This document shows, piece after piece, positions 46,630 through 60,223 of a stretch of DNA of 64,000 nucleotides (position 1 is its first letter; every line of letters begins with the position of its first letter). The stretch covers positions 23,843,220 to 23,907,219 of the forward strand of contig CM065704.1 in assembly GCA_017654935.2 (NCBI GenBank), in the 5' to 3' direction. Position numbers and translations under genes: made by a program. The DNA is from Phymorhynchus buccinoides (lineage: Eukaryota > Mollusca > Gastropoda > Neogastropoda > Raphitomidae). The notes below the pieces were generated by a model, which saw only the letters and a list, made by a program, of their open reading frames with translations, was not told the DNA's origin and ran no database searches.

Positions 46630-47572
46630 TGCCAAAGTTGGTGCATTTGAAATGCAAAAAAAAAACAGTATAAAAACTTAAATAAATAAATAAATAATGT
46701 TTATCCCAAGGTCTTTAGACGCGAACTTTAGAATCAAAACCAATCAAATTAACTTGGTATTTTGCTTTATTATTTAAGTATTCAATAAGTATTTAAGTAT
46801 TTTATGTTCTGAAAAAGAGAACAAAAACGTAAGGAGTGCTGGTTTAGTTTTTCCTCCTTTTTAGGGGAGGCATTCCTCCTTGGGGGTCTCATCAGCTAGG
46901 CACTGGATGGGTTCTTGACCCTACCAACGTGGTTTTTTCACCTCAACTCTTAACTCGTTTTGATTCTAATATTTGCGTCGAAAGACATTTGGACAAAAAA
47001 CGTTTGTATTCACTTTCACTATTTTTGCATTTCAAATGCACCAAGTTTTAAGTCCTATAGACCTGTGGAATGGCGCTATGAATACACTGAAATCTTTTTC
47101 ATTTCTATTTTTATCCTTTTGGGTTCTATCTCCGTTGCTGGCCCTCTCTGATCGTGTCTTTTATCTATTAATTTGTTTTAAAGTTTGGAACATTGAAATG
47201 TTCATCTTTTTACTTCAGATTTGTATCATTTATATTTTATTTGAGTGCTGGTTTGGGGGTTTGGGGGCCTTTAGCCAACATACATGGGGAAACCTTCCCT
47301 TTGTGGAACTGTCTTCTTGTTGAGGTGAGAGTCCCGCTTTGGCAGGTCAAAGAACCCATCCAGTGCCTAGCTGATGAGACCCCTAAGTCTCTCGAAACAG
47401 CTGTCCTGGGCCGAGAGTTCTGCCAATGCCTCCCCTAAAAATGAGGAAAAACTAAACTAACACTTTTTATATTTTTATTCTCTGTTTTTAGAACTTTTTA
47501 TGTTTTCATTCTGTTTTTAGAACAGTCACCAAAGTTACTTTTACTGGGTTTGTTTGTAATGTTCGCGTCTAA
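46630..47572. repeat. Foldback element, contig 2 copy
   Basis: Inverted-arm element equivalent to 23311-24205. The left arm has an extra TTTAGGGGAGGCATTCCTCC segment and the right arm a duplicated TTTTATTCT/TTCATTCTGTTTTTAGAAC piece, so the arms have drifted. Confidence 0.6.
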
Positions 47573-47636
47573 ACACATCTGGGCAAGAAAAAGTTTATTT
47601 ATAGAAAAGTATTAACGTTTACAAAGATACAGATGT

Positions 47637-47895
47637 CTGTTAGGTTAGGTTAGGTACATTATAGTCACAGAGGCGTCTCTGTGAAATTCGGGTTGCTCCC
47701 ACCTGGAGAGCGCGTCGCAGCCAGAGGCGCGCCACCCAATATTTATTTTGTTTGCATGCGATTTTTGTGTGACTGATGAGGAAGGAAAGGGAGGGGGTGG
47801 GTACTTACAACAAAAATAAATTTTGACCAAATGACAAACAACCTTTTCGTTGCCACTGGGTTTAACGTGTGTTGGGCTAAGTGCATGGGCACACG

Positions 47896-47926
<31 letters not shown>

Positions 47927-48055
47927 TCCACGTTCAGACTGCAAGGCCTAGTGCAAAGTGAGAGAGGAAAAATCCCCTGTAACCCCAGGTTCGAACTCGG
48001 GTTTACTTAACACGAAGCGAACCACTGTGCCACTCTACACTGTGTACTCAGACCA
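47637..48055 (-). mobile_element. tRNA-derived SINE, contig 2 copy
   Basis: Reverse-oriented counterpart of 22857-23250, with box B (GGTTCGAACTC on the plus strand), the GGACCTCGGTTTATCGTCTC block and the TTAGG-type tail at the plus-strand left end. Confidence 0.75.
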
Positions 48056-48209
48056 GTATACAGATACAGATAATTCCTATTAACAAAGATCATGAATGAC
48101 ACGTTTCGTGTCAACCATCACGTGCAGATGCACAAAAGTCCGCCTACCAGCCAGTCCAACAGTCACGGCTGTTTTGTATTTTGGTACAACAGCACAACAC
48201 AAACCTTAC

Positions 48210-48601
48210 ATGGCAGGGTAGGTATTTGGTGACAGCGTCAATCCTACAAACACATCACGACTGTGCCCTGTCCACCACACAACCTCCATCACCGCCTCCA
48301 TCTCCTGCCTGGTGTTGAAGCTGACCAGGTGACCCCCGTGACGTGAACACCTGTCCCTGACCTGGTGGTAGGTCACTGCCTCTGAGGGCTGACCCAGCCA
48401 GTAACAGCCCATGTGGCCCTTCACACTGAACCCTGTCTTTCCTTCCCTTTCACACAGCTCGTGGTGGCAGCGGCTTTCATCCTGGGCCCAATCACACTCG
48501 ACCACCAGGTTGCAGGACAGGTGAGGCTCCAGGTTCATCCAGCTTGTTGGGCTGGAGCAGTTCCACTGGTTGGAGGACAGCTTGTGGGGAAGGGATGATG
48601 G
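48210..48601 (-). CDS. Gene B C-type lectin exon, contig 2 copy
   Basis: Same length (392 bases), splice sites and phases as 22321-22712. Eight residues differ (D/N, Q/E, D/E, G/R, R/K, R/S, R/M, A/T in order), against four silent changes that I can count. The lectin core from VTYHQVRDRC to EAVMEVV is unchanged. Confidence 0.8.
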
Positions 48602-48685
48602 CTGGGTGGTACAAGCATACACACTTATACACATGCACAAACGGCATGCATGTTTTTTTTTGCTTTTGCATTAACGTGCGTGCGT

Positions 48686-48689
<4 letters not shown>

Positions 48690-48716
<27 letters not shown>

Positions 48717-48785
48717 CACACACACACACCCACACACACACACACACACCACCACACACACACACACACACACGCTCACACAACA
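48690..48785. repeat. (CA)n microsatellite, contig 2
   Basis: Counterpart of 22199-22257, with CC interruptions. It lies just upstream, in gene orientation, of the lectin-exon acceptor. Confidence 0.95.
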
Positions 48786-50500
48786 AAACAGCAATCTACA
48801 GTCTTGGGTCCACTTGTTTGCTGTCGTTTTAGGTTGGACGGCATGACTGCACAACATCATGAGTGTACTTTAAAAACTCACAGAAAATCAGTTAATTGCT
48901 TGATCGCCTTAGCATTTGGCGTGGTGATATTTCACTGTCTATACTCCATGGATCTTCTAAAAAAATTGTTTTAGGTGGCTATGATGACGTAATAATGACG
49001 TCAGCATGTACATCCTGTAAAAATCAGAGGCAGTCATAAATTTTCATCATTTAAACACAGCCCGCTCACTGTTTTCTTTTCAACAGAAGTCAGACGTTTT
49101 TGATCAGATTTAGATCTGGACTCTATGTCAGTCACAGGGATGTCGTGATTGTTTTCCTTCCCCTTTAATCTCGTGACTGCAAACGCTTCATAAAGTGGGC
49201 TAGTGTCATTTTTTGATTATTGAATCTTGACCAAGTCTGTGGGGATATACAGAAAGATTCAGGTTTTCATCCAGCATGCAGATACACAGCTCATTGTTCA
49301 TATTTTAATCGACAAACACAATCGGATCTATTAATGGGCTAGAAAACAGCTTACCAGAGCCTCAAAGTTACCACTTGGTTTGAATATGGATTTGACGTGT
49401 GCTAGTAAGACTATCTTTATCGGCTCTTATAACCATGACACACACATGCTGGATTTTGTCAACTTTTATCTTGGTTTCATCACTAAAGGTTACTTGGTCC
49501 CATCCTCCTTCCACACTTTACCAGTTCTCCTCCTTGACATATACTAGCCGTTTATTTCCGTTGATCTCCTTCATAACCATGTTCTTTCAAAATCGTCACT
49601 TTTGGAAACATTGCTATTTGAACATTTTTCCGACACTTGACTCAAAAATTTGCTTTGTCTTCAATTACTAAGAATGTAGGTTATATATGTCACAGACCCC
49701 CTAGAATGTTCCTGTACAATTGTGAAAATTTAACTTTCGATTTCTGTGGTAGAAGTTTCTTTGTGCCAATGAGTGGCATGCATTCACCGCCATCATGTGT
49801 TGAAGAACAAAAAATCAAACTGAACACTGTTGTATGGCCTATTTTCCATTCTTTGGCTGCCATTAAATACTTTGACTGCATTTCTATGTAGATGATACAA
49901 TCATTCTTTTGAGTCTACTGAAAAATTACCATCTCTGCGACCCACGCTCTTTCCACTGCCCTTGAAGAAAATCTACAGAATGACAGGGTTTAAGAAATGA
50001 CGTCATAAAAGTAGACTAATATGACGTCATTATTGAAGTTCCAACTGATATCCAAATGGCCCCACACTTTTCGCAATCTTGTCTGAAAGTTACGACCTTG
50101 ACCACAAGAGAAGCAGGCATAACCGGAAACGACACAAACAAGTGGACGGGACTGTACATGATTTTATTCAGGGAACGTGATCTGTGGCAATCAAAAATCA
50201 ACCCTTGAAATAATCCACGACAGAGTGAAAATAAATAAAAAATGTAATAGGAAACCTGGTCTGTGGAGCTATGGGCGGTTTTCTTCAGTTATGCCAACCC
50301 ACACAACAAGCATTTTCGTTTTGTCTTAGTTTTGCGTGTCTGTCTGTATGTCTGTCTGTCTGTCTGTTCTCTGTGGAAAGAAAAAAAACTAACATCAAAA
50401 AGTACATAGCATCAAAATCGTCAAAAATGATGACGGCGGATGCTGAAAGAAAGAAGAAGAAGTTGCCATTGAGTTACAAAGAGAGAAAATATGCTCAGAC
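48786..50500 (-). other. Gene B intron, contig 2
   Basis: Counterpart of 20490-22198, with scattered SNPs and small indels and no exon. Confidence 0.5.
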
Positions 50501-50841
50501 CTTGAGGAAGCTGTACATGATCCGGAATCCTTCACCAGTACTTGTGAGGAACTGACCAGAGAGTGGTTCATGCACGCTCCTGGTTTCCACGATCAGCTCC
50601 TGCAAGCCAGCAAACACTTCTGGCACAGGCGGCAACGTACCACACCGACTCCAGTGTTCCTTGATCTGCTCATTTGACTTCACGTGCAGCAGCAACGTCT
50701 TGTACTTCCAACAGAGAATGTTCATGTGGATGAAGCTCAGCATCACCGTTTGATTGTGAATTGTTAAGGACACACTGTCTGCCAGCAGGTCACCGAACCT
50801 TGTACTAGCCGTTGGGAAGAACATCTCAGGCTGAAAGAATC
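50501..50841 (-). CDS. Gene B CUB-like exon, contig 2 copy
   Basis: Equivalent to 20149-20489, with an identical predicted protein over its 113 residues and the same weak GTCTGA donor. Confidence 0.6.
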
Positions 50842-51726
50842 CTGAACATGATGTCCAGAACAGAAAATCTATAAAACGCATCTTTCCCAAACAAGTTTTC
50901 TGTCAGTTGCCATCGATTAAACCTCTTCATCTTAGATGTTTATTGGCTTATAAAGATTTAACACGGCACTAAATATAGAACGAGAATAATGAATTCAAAA
51001 CTTAAGCAGGCTTTACAACAACTGGTCACGCCCAATTAATACAATTCTTTGTATTGCACGAGTGATAATTCAGTTACTGAACAAAGGAAAATCATAACCC
51101 TACCCTTCTAGCCTACTTTCACTAGTTTGATTGATTAGGGGCTTTAATAAGATGACAAATAAAGCAGCGAGAGGTATGCAGGGCCTGATAATATAATTAA
51201 ACTAGTGACCATTAATAGTGCGGTGTATCTACATACTATGTCCCTGTCTTTATTGTGTTGTTTTGCTGATTGTTTTATTGCTGCAAAAAGAATTTCCTGT
51301 AAAATGGACAATAAAAAATATTGATTGATTGATGACCTTTGGGATTCAGCTTTACAGCAAAACAATTTTCACTTCTGCTGTGTGCTTAGCCACCTGCAGA
51401 GGCAAGGAGCTTCCTTCCTTTTTCAAGACTGCTGTCAGATTATCGTTTGGATTCCTGTACAATGTCGATAAACTAGTCCATGAATGAACTATTTATGAAT
51501 AAAAGAAAACAAAACACTAAGGAAAACTGCATTCTGGCGATTTGATTCACATAACGACGTTTCCTATATAATAACTTATTTGCGTAATGCTTTCAAAATC
51601 TACATAATGTATTTGTGAGTTAAACTGAAAACAAGTTTTGTGCTTAAAAAGCAAATGGTGGCAAATTGGACCACAACTTAAAATATCTGATTAACATATC
51701 CAGAATATATTTATTTACTACCTTAC
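50842..51726 (-). other. Gene B intron, contig 2
   Basis: Counterpart of 19264-20148, including the TTGATTGATTGATGACC retroposon-tail-like block. Confidence 0.4.
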
Positions 51727-51850
51727 CCATGACTGGGGTAAGGGAAACCACTTCCAGCGTTCTGCCCTTTCGTGACAGGCCTGAGGTTCCACTGGCCATC
51801 TTCATCTTCACTCTGTGGTCCTTTGTGACGTCATTCACCAAGATGAGTAC
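51727..51850 (-). CDS. Gene B exon 1 seen, contig 2 copy
   Basis: Equivalent to 19140-19263, same 124 bases, phases and residues. Confidence 0.55.
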
Positions 51851-52570
51851 CTGCAAATCTTAAAGTGGGAAAAAAGGGAGATATTTCAACCAGGTGAAGT
51901 GGAATGGTTTGCATATAAATACGCGATCAAAAGGGTTACCATATTTATATTTCTTCTTTTGCGTTTCCGTAAAGGCTATTTCGGTCAGCCCTACTTAGAC
52001 GAGCAAGGTTTCAAGGTTTATTAAATTCCAAACAGCCCCATGGGGGTACATAGAAAAAAGAAAGAAAAAAAGGACAAAACAATTCAATTGGAAAAGGTTC
52101 GACATGAGCAGCTATATCGAGCAAAATATTAACGAAATACAAAATAATATGCATAACACATCAACACGCACCATCCTATCATCGTTGAGCTACAACACTA
52201 GATCATGATAACACTACAACACACTTCAACCGACCTAGTTTCAACCCAAGATTTAACGATTACGGGCATCATTTATCACATCACATCAACCTTACATCAT
52301 TACAAGGCAGTCGATCAACTACATTACCGCCACGGCATGGCACTGCAACACACAGATGTCTTTTCCAAAATACACAACCAATCTCATGACATTACACATC
52401 AGCCGATCTACCTATTACATACAAAATCACTACAATGTGCTTCAACCAATCAAGCCACATCATGACACACACATTACAACTCCAAGCTATGATGTATGAA
52501 CAACAAACCTCAATAATTTCAATTAGCATAGTGCAGTGGCAAAGCAACATCTCAAAACAATTCAGATCTG

Positions 52571-52578
52571 AACACACA

Positions 52579-52631
<53 letters not shown>

Positions 52632-52657
52632 CACACACCACACACACACACACACAC

Positions 52658-52688
<31 letters not shown>

Positions 52689-52847
52689 ACACACACACAC
52701 ACGCACACACACACGCACGCACACGCACGCACGCGCACACGCACACGCACGCACACGCCACACGCACACACCACGCACACGCTCACACACACACACACAC
52801 ATACACAACACACACACACACAACACACACACACACACACCACACCC

Positions 52848-52895
<48 letters not shown>

Positions 52896-52911
52896 GCACA
52901 CACACACACAC

Positions 52912-52945
<34 letters not shown>
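52571..52945. repeat. (CA)n microsatellite, contig 2 LINE 3' UTR
   Basis: Counterpart of 18052-18412, with many TCAC, CCAC and AACA interruptions that the contig 1 allele lacks. Confidence 0.95.
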
Positions 52946-52946
<1 letters not shown>

Positions 52947-53144
52947 GCACGCTCACGCTTGGCTCGCGAGCACACAGCACACAATCGCACGCACTCACAC
53001 ACAAATCAATGTGATTATGATATATGGAATATCACCAGAGGACAATCAATGGTTATGCATAACTTTGACAAATTTAGCTAAGTTTTGTAAAGTCTTGTTA
53101 CTTTTTGATGTGAACAGTTTGTTAAATTTAATAGTATTGGGATG

Positions 53145-53980
53145 TTAACGACAGAAAGACTTCAAGAACTGTTTTCTACTAATATAAAAAAAAAATGGAC
53201 AATTAAAAATGAAATGAAATTCATCACCTAAGTCATTTGAATCACACTTGTTGCATACCCTTTCTTCGTGAACGATGCCCTGACTACGTCCTTGTTGTAT
53301 AGGTAATCTGTGGTTCAATACTCTAAATTTAAGAATAAATTTGGCCTGGTGTTCAGAGAGAATTGTCAAGTAGTTTTCAAAAACAAAGTTTTCTTTAAAC
53401 ATTCTATAATTTGTGTAAACTCCATTAGCGTTTAACTCAGCTTGCCAGGTCTGTACAAACTGGTCACGTAGACGCTGAATTATTTGTCTTTTGAATGAAA
53501 GCTGACTTAGATTCAGATTGTACTGACCAATCCATAGATCACCGAAACCTAATGAGTTTAACGTATTATGTATTGTTTGGAGGTAATTAGCTTTATAATC
53601 ACCAGAAACGTATAACTTCAAGAGAAACCTATACGTATATACATGATACTAGACAGATTTTCAGAATTGGATTCATCCCTTAGTTTAAACCAATACTTTA
53701 ACATGCAACTTTCTGCAGAGATCTCTAAAGGGTAACGACCTAGCTCACCTAGAACCATACAAGTAGGTGTTGACTTGTTTATGTTTAACACTAATTTATA
53801 ATATTTTAATTGCAATTTAACAGCCAAGTCACATATTTGGGGACACCAAACTTCACAACCAAAGAGTTCAATGGGGGCTATCATCTTATCAAACAAATCT
53901 ACTTGTATATCTAGCGGCATATGTAGTTTCCTACTCTTCCTCAATAAAGAAAACATTGCTCTTGATGCTTTATCGTACAA
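53145..53980 (-). pseudogene. LINE C-terminal region, contig 2
   Basis: Equivalent to 17021-17856, split by the same stop or frame change and ending in the CCHC knuckle. Confidence 0.7.
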
Positions 53981-54199
53981 CTTCTTCTGGGCTAACTTAA
54001 ACTTATTATTATAATTAAACGTAAGACCAAGGTACTGAAAATCAAATGTAATGTCTAACTTAGTTTTGTTGTACTAGAATTCTGGTATTTTTCTTATTTT
54101 GCATCTAGAAATGTTTTTGCCACATTAACTTTAAGCTTATTCTGAAAACAGTAAATATACATTGCATCAAGTGCGTTTTGTAATGAAGTAGGTGATTCA

Positions 54200-55698
54200 G
54201 CTAAGATAACTGTATCATCTGCGTACAATAGCAAAAACATATTAAATAGCTGGTTTACTTCTGTTTCATCTAAATCTATCTACCTAGCACTAATTTTCAA
54301 CTTTTCTAATTTATCTGTTTTGTTTCCAATATATTCCTTCATGTCATTTAGAAAGATGGAAAATAAAATTGGTGACAAGTTTTCGCCCTGTCTCACACCT
54401 GTATTGCACTCATAAAAAGAGGACAAAGAACCATTCCATGAAATGCAATACTTTGCTTTGGCGTATAAAGTTTTTATTGCTTTAGACAAGTTTCCTCTAA
54501 TATTAATATTTAGCAGTTTTTGCCATAGCACAGGATGGTCTACGAAATCAAAAGCTTTTTTAAAGTCTACAAAAACACAATATAGTTTCTTCTTCTTAAA
54601 AAGAAAAAAAGTCAACAATTGAATGCAAAGTGAATATATGATCTGTACCAGACAACCCTTTTCTGAAGCCTGCTTGTTCATTACCCAAGATCTTATTTGA
54701 ATCTAGGAATTTAGTCAGGCGTGTATTTAACAAGCATGTAAATAGTTTTGCCAAAACAGCTGAGAATAGAGATGCCCCTATTATTATCAGGGTTATCAGT
54801 GCTACCTTTTTTTCTTATACAAGGGCTTAATGATACCCATTGACCAATCATTAGGCACATTTCCACTTTTCAGTATCAAATTAAAGAATTTCGTAAAAAT
54901 TCCTAACATTTTTGTGACGCAGATTTAAGAAATTCATTTAGGATTTGGTCTATCCCACACGCTTTATTATTTCTCAATTTTAGAATTGCTTCTTTTACTT
55001 CAGTTTCAGTGAAGAGATTGCTTAGGTAACTAATATCAACATCATCATTGTTAATTTCATCAGAATCGTCAGGTTCAATCACGTCAGTGGAATCAGTCTT
55101 ATCACTGAACTGCTTGAAATATTAAAAAAACATGTCACACGTTTTTTTGCTGCAGGTTTCATTCTTAACTTGAGTAGATCCATTTAATAATTTCCAAACT
55201 GTTGGGGGATCACTACTTCGTAAATTGCGTATCTTTTTGAATAGATCAGATTGAAAATTTCGAAAAGACTTTAATAACTGTTTTTTGTAGGCTTTGCTCA
55301 CTGTGGCTTTAGTTTCTTTTGCGGGATCATCTTTATTGATCCTGGCAACATTTTTAGCATTAAAAAAACTCTTCCCTTTTCTTTTCACAGTCCGCATCGA
55401 ACCACTCACAATCCTCTGTCTGTCTATTCATCGCCTTTCTTTTTGGCTTCTTCTTTATAATGCCAGAATTGCTTGCAGCTGCCTTCATAATTTCGCAAAT
55501 GTGTTTGTAAACATCATTTATACCATCATCTGATATGGGTGCATCTTCCAAAAGTATGTTACCCAGCAAAATATCCAATGAACTAATATCGTTATCGTTA
55601 AGCATTTCCACAAAATCACTTGCTTTGTCTTGGGTCCACTGAGGCCGTGATGGGGCACCTACATTTTGTTTATTACTGATGTCATCTCCAGTGTGCAT
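54200..55698 (-). pseudogene. LINE linker and reverse transcriptase, contig 2
   Basis: RT blocks as in contig 1, in several frames. The linker is interrupted at about 55385 by a small insertion that changes the reading from DAKRKGK to DADCEKKREEFF. Confidence 0.7.
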
Positions 55699-57359
55699 TT
55701 ACATGTCTTCATCATTAACAGAATGTGTTCGATTTGTAAAGCAGACGGACAGGGGACAATGCACATCTGAAACATTTTCATTAAAAGGGTGTACTATGAA
55801 CTCTGATAATAAATGAAAAATAGATTGTGAAACAATAACGTAGTCGACCACACTGGCTTCCTTACACGTATTATTAGCGCAGTTATCAGGATCACCCAAA
55901 CGCCCATTGACAATGGGTGTGTTTAACGTTTTACATAAAAATAAAAGTGCTTGACCAGCATTATTCACATAGGCATCATTAGAACGTCTACGAAGAGAAT
56001 CTGATTCATCTGACTTCTTACTAAAAACACTGTTATCTTTCTCGAAGACATCCTCAACAAAATCAGGTAAAGAGCCAGTTCTAGCATTGAGGTCACCAAG
56101 AAGACACATCATGTCATATGTTCAACGACAGGATACAGTTCTCAAGGCAGGCAAAAGCATTGGGGTCAAAGTAAGGGGAATTTTCTGGGGGGAAATAAAC
56201 AGAACAAAAAAGTACCTCTTGTCCCAAGACACTAGCATTTAGCATTCAACTTGAAGAATAGCACATCGTTACTGAGCTCACAATTCACAAAGTTATAGTA
56301 TCTGAGAAGAGAAGAATCCACATAACGTTCCTTTCCTTTTGATTCAAACACTTGTATGTGCTTCGTCAAATAATGCTTAATGAGTACAAGAATGCCCCCA
56401 GACTTCCTTTTAAAGTGAGACCTATTTTTGTAGAAACTTGTAAAACCTGAAATAGTCACAGTGTCAAATTCATCTAATTTACTTTCCGTAATGACGACTA
56501 TATCATAAGAAGCTATAAAAATACGAAAATCAGGATTTAACAATTTACTCCTTATCCCACAAACATTTAAAGTGAGGCAAGAAAATTGATTACCATTGTT
56601 ACCAGACAAAATGTTATAGAAGCCTTCTTTTGAACTTTCGGTATTACCTTCACTTAAATTATTAGTCTCTCCAACCTGTAAACCACCAACACTACTACAG
56701 CTCTCACTTCCATTCGCTTGAACAAACGACTGCGCATGCCTAGTTCTTGTTGAGGAATGCCTGCTATTAACACTGCCTTTTAGGTTCCTCATTAACAGAG
56801 AATGAGTGCTATTGTCCATCGATGCAGCACAGTCTGCACAGCATGATGATTTACTATGTGTACAAAGGGGAAATAAACTTGCTGAGTCCTCAAGGACTTG
56901 AGTAGGCAAAGCCACTTTTTCCAAATTACATTCTGGTAACAAAATCACAGCGTCTTGTATTACAGACTTATTTTTATCACCACGTTGGCCCGCCTCTATG
57001 AAATTATTCTTAGCGTCATAGGAAATTTCATCATAATCATTTACATTCACAGAACTGCATAGGGCATTTTGAGCAAAACCAATTTCATTACTTTGCACTG
57101 TCGAACTGTCTGATGTTGACAAAGCCATTACATTCTCCTGATTAGAAACATTGCCTTTAAGTGCGTCAACCTCATTAACGGGTGCCTCGGCAATAGGGAC
57201 ACAGCTAACCAAGACAGCCATATTATTCTTACTCCCACCCCCTTTATTCTCCTGTTCAGTCATCTTAATATTGATATGGCCATCATTATCATCCACAATG
57301 TTAAAATTTTCACAACCTTTACCATCATTATCGTCCAAGAGGCTGAGGGTTTCACTCAT
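55699..57359 (-). pseudogene. LINE N-terminal region and endonuclease, contig 2
   Basis: Same Asp/Asn-rich start (with FNIVDDNDGHINI in place of VSIVDDNDGHIDI) and endonuclease blocks. The frame ends early near 56232 because of an indel, ahead of the stop shared with contig 1. Confidence 0.7.
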
Positions 57360-57375
57360 CCTAACTTTTACCTCA

Positions 57376-58016
57376 ATAAATGTTATTGTCTAATGGATTC
57401 AATAACAAATGTACAAAGAGACACATGCACTTCTCAATTCTAATTATATGAAGACAAAAAGCAGTGGCGTGGTTTGATGTCCTTGAATTATAAATGGTGT
57501 TTGTTTGTTTTCTATCAATTACCATGACTGATACCAATAAACGGGTAGAACACTGGGCGGCGATATAAGGGCTCACACCCGGTCCAAACAGCTGCAGGAT
57601 CAAGAGCTTCTATCTCGTTTGGACCCCGGCGTCCCCAAGCACGCCTCGGGACGCTGTATATGAGAACATAGTTATCCCTAGTGCACGTCTGATCAACAAA
57701 TTCGACATTCGGTTGAAGCATAGAATGCAGCACGACCTTGCACCGCAAAGAGGATGTGTTTTCAGAATACTTTCTCTCTGCCCTGTGGAAATAAGCTATA
57801 TCCACCTTGGAGGAAGCCAAGTTGAGAGTTCTAGTTGATGTTTCCATGCAGTTGATAATGTCTGCTGTGCACAGTTTTGCATAGGATGTCGTTGGAAAAT
57901 AACAGGATACTGCAGAATTGTCATGTGACCTGTGATTGCTCTGTGTGATGTTCTGTCTTGTTGCTGGTCTTGTGGTCTCTGGGCATTACATATTTACATA
58001 GCACATGTGTGCGCAT
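57376..58016 (-). other. Unassigned segment before the LINE, contig 2
   Basis: Counterpart of 13003-13639. Its open frame (57515-57847, minus) keeps CpG-rich codons where contig 1 has TpG or CpA. Confidence 0.35.
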
Positions 58017-58209
58017 CACACACACACGCGTGCACGCCATCACGCGCAAGCACGCACACACACACACACGCGCGTGCACGCACACGCACGCACACACACA
58101 CAGTGCCTAAACACCCACTACACACACACACACACATACTCCCCCCCCACACACACACACACACACACACACACCCCCCCATACAGAACACACACAACAC
58201 ACATACACG
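58017..58209. repeat. (CA)n microsatellite, contig 2, next to gene A 3' end
   Basis: Counterpart of 12817-13000, with CCCCCCCC and other interruptions. Confidence 0.95.
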
Positions 58210-58390
58210 GAGTGAAGAGTATATACGCACATACTGTCACGTGGTGTCTTTTTTCACGTGTCTCCTATTTATCTCTTTGGTCACTTTCTTTGTGCTACAA
58301 TATAGCAATAGTATACCCCTGACTAGTGGGCGTTTTTGTGTATCAACAAATACTTCATCGATTCGTTCACATCAAGAGTAGTGCGATCCA

Positions 58391-58500
58391 ATGAGTTCAC
58401 AGCCTTTCCTCTGTCCTTTTCTGGTTGTCTTTCCAGCAGCAATTGAGTGTCGAAGTGTTGAGGGCAGAGTTCAGGGCATCACCAGGATGGCCATCCCCCC
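58391..58500 (-). pseudogene. Gene A 3' end fragment, contig 2, error-rich
   Basis: It covers the last helix and tail of the GPCR, with several small deletions and substitutions (for example around the NPFLY codons and the stop) compared with contig 1. It sits at the very end of the contig, so low-quality consensus is as likely as real damage. Confidence 0.55.
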
Positions 58501-59000
58501 NNNNNNNNNNNNNNNNNNNNNNNNNNNNNNNNNNNNNNNNNNNNNNNNNNNNNNNNNNNNNNNNNNNNNNNNNNNNNNNNNNNNNNNNNNNNNNNNNNNN
58601 NNNNNNNNNNNNNNNNNNNNNNNNNNNNNNNNNNNNNNNNNNNNNNNNNNNNNNNNNNNNNNNNNNNNNNNNNNNNNNNNNNNNNNNNNNNNNNNNNNNN
58701 NNNNNNNNNNNNNNNNNNNNNNNNNNNNNNNNNNNNNNNNNNNNNNNNNNNNNNNNNNNNNNNNNNNNNNNNNNNNNNNNNNNNNNNNNNNNNNNNNNNN
58801 NNNNNNNNNNNNNNNNNNNNNNNNNNNNNNNNNNNNNNNNNNNNNNNNNNNNNNNNNNNNNNNNNNNNNNNNNNNNNNNNNNNNNNNNNNNNNNNNNNNN
58901 NNNNNNNNNNNNNNNNNNNNNNNNNNNNNNNNNNNNNNNNNNNNNNNNNNNNNNNNNNNNNNNNNNNNNNNNNNNNNNNNNNNNNNNNNNNNNNNNNNNN
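58501..59000. other. Assembly gap, 500 N
   Basis: Second 500-N placeholder, the same size as the first. Reading frames drawn through it are not real. Confidence 1.
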
Positions 59001-60223
59001 GGACACCACTTCACAGTCTAGATCACACTATTTTCGGTCTGTTTCCAGAGCTCACGTTTCTGAATCTGTCACACAGTGGTGTACAGCATGTAACTGGAGA
59101 CGGATTTCAACTGCTGAGGAAATTGCAATATTTGGATTTGAGAGGATGTTCAATGTCAGACATTCACAGAAATCTGTTTAGCGGCTTACACCTGTTGCAC
59201 ACCGTTTATGCTGACAACTATAAAGCATGTTGTGCAGCTCAACTTCTTCCGGGTCTCAGCAGCTGTCAAGCACCACAAGACGAGTTGTCTTCTTGCCTGG
59301 ATCTGCTGAGGTCCAATGCGTACAGAGTCTGTTTGGTTGTATTTTGTAGCCTGGCCTTAATTGGCAATAGTGTGGGCTTTGTGTTCCGTTTATCCACCGT
59401 GCAGGGTGGTGGATCACCAGGTTTCAGCATCTTTGTCCTTCACTTGTGTGCGTCTGACTTTCTGATGGGAATCTACTTGGCACTCATCGGTATAGCTGAC
59501 AGAATATACCAGGCCTTTTATGTTTGGGAGGATGTGGCATGGAGACACAGTATTCTATGTAAACTGGCTGGCTTTATGTCCTTGTTGTCATGTGAGGTGT
59601 CGTCTTTCCTAATCTGTTTGATCACGTTAGATCGTTTCCTTGTGGTCCGTTTCCCCTTGAGTTTCTTGCACTTCAAAGGTTGGAATGCACAACTGGCGTC
59701 TGGTTTGATATGGACTGTCGGTTTTGTTCTTGCTGTTGTTCCACTACTGCCTGGCATGGCTCACTGGGAGTTCTACAGTCAAACAGGAATCTGTATTCCA
59801 CTACCAGTCACCAGAAACGTTTTTGCAGGTCATACGTATTCTTTTGGAATAATGATTGTTTTAAATTTTGTCCTGTTTCAAGTCATAGCTACAGGCCAGG
59901 CAGTGATCTACTGGTCCATTCAGTCCAACACACTCACAGCTGGCACCAGCAGTCAGCAATCTCAGGATGCCAGCATAGCTCGTCGCCTGTTCACCGTGGT
60001 GATGTCAGACTTTATGTGCTGGTTCCCCATTGGTTTGCTGGGGCTGCTGGCCTCACTGGGAGTGTCTGTGTCAGGGGAACTCAACGTGGTGATGGCCATC
60101 CTGGTGATGCCCCTGAACTCTGCCCTCAACCCCTTTCTGTACACACTCAATCTGCTGCTGGAAAGACAACAGAAAAGGACAGAGGAAAGGCTTGTTGAAC
60201 TCATTGGATCCCTCAACTCTTGA
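59001..60223 (+). CDS. Gene A GPCR last exon, contig 3 copy, 5' cut
   Basis: This partial exon runs from the fourth or so LRR (TPLHSLDHTIFGLF) through all seven helices to TGA. The motifs GNSVG, TLDRF, CWFP and NPFLY are intact. Compared with contig 1 there is one amino-acid change (STLQ to STVQ) and a few silent ones. The frame is fully open. Confidence 0.85.

Larger units (their letters stand above)
52004..57375 (-). mobile_element. CR1/L2-like LINE, inverted copy in contig 2
   Basis: Same element as 13640-18986, including the two CAAGGTTT tail units at 52004-52019 and the YADD codons at 54214-54225. It shares the stop after the GDLNARTG block region (near 55698) and the stop after MFF (near 55122). 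It also has its own breaks, including a shift near 55385 and another near 56240. It keeps Gly in the GVRQGENLSP block. Confidence 0.85.
35758..58500 (-). repeat. Contig 2: inverted copy of 12512-34300
   Basis: The first bases, TCAACCAGGGTGATTGGCTC, are the reverse complement of the sequence ending at 34300. The order of exons, LINE, SINE and minisatellites is then the exact reverse of contig 1. Divergence is around a percent in unique parts, with larger indels in repeats. It behaves like another haplotype placed in the opposite orientation. Confidence 0.95.
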
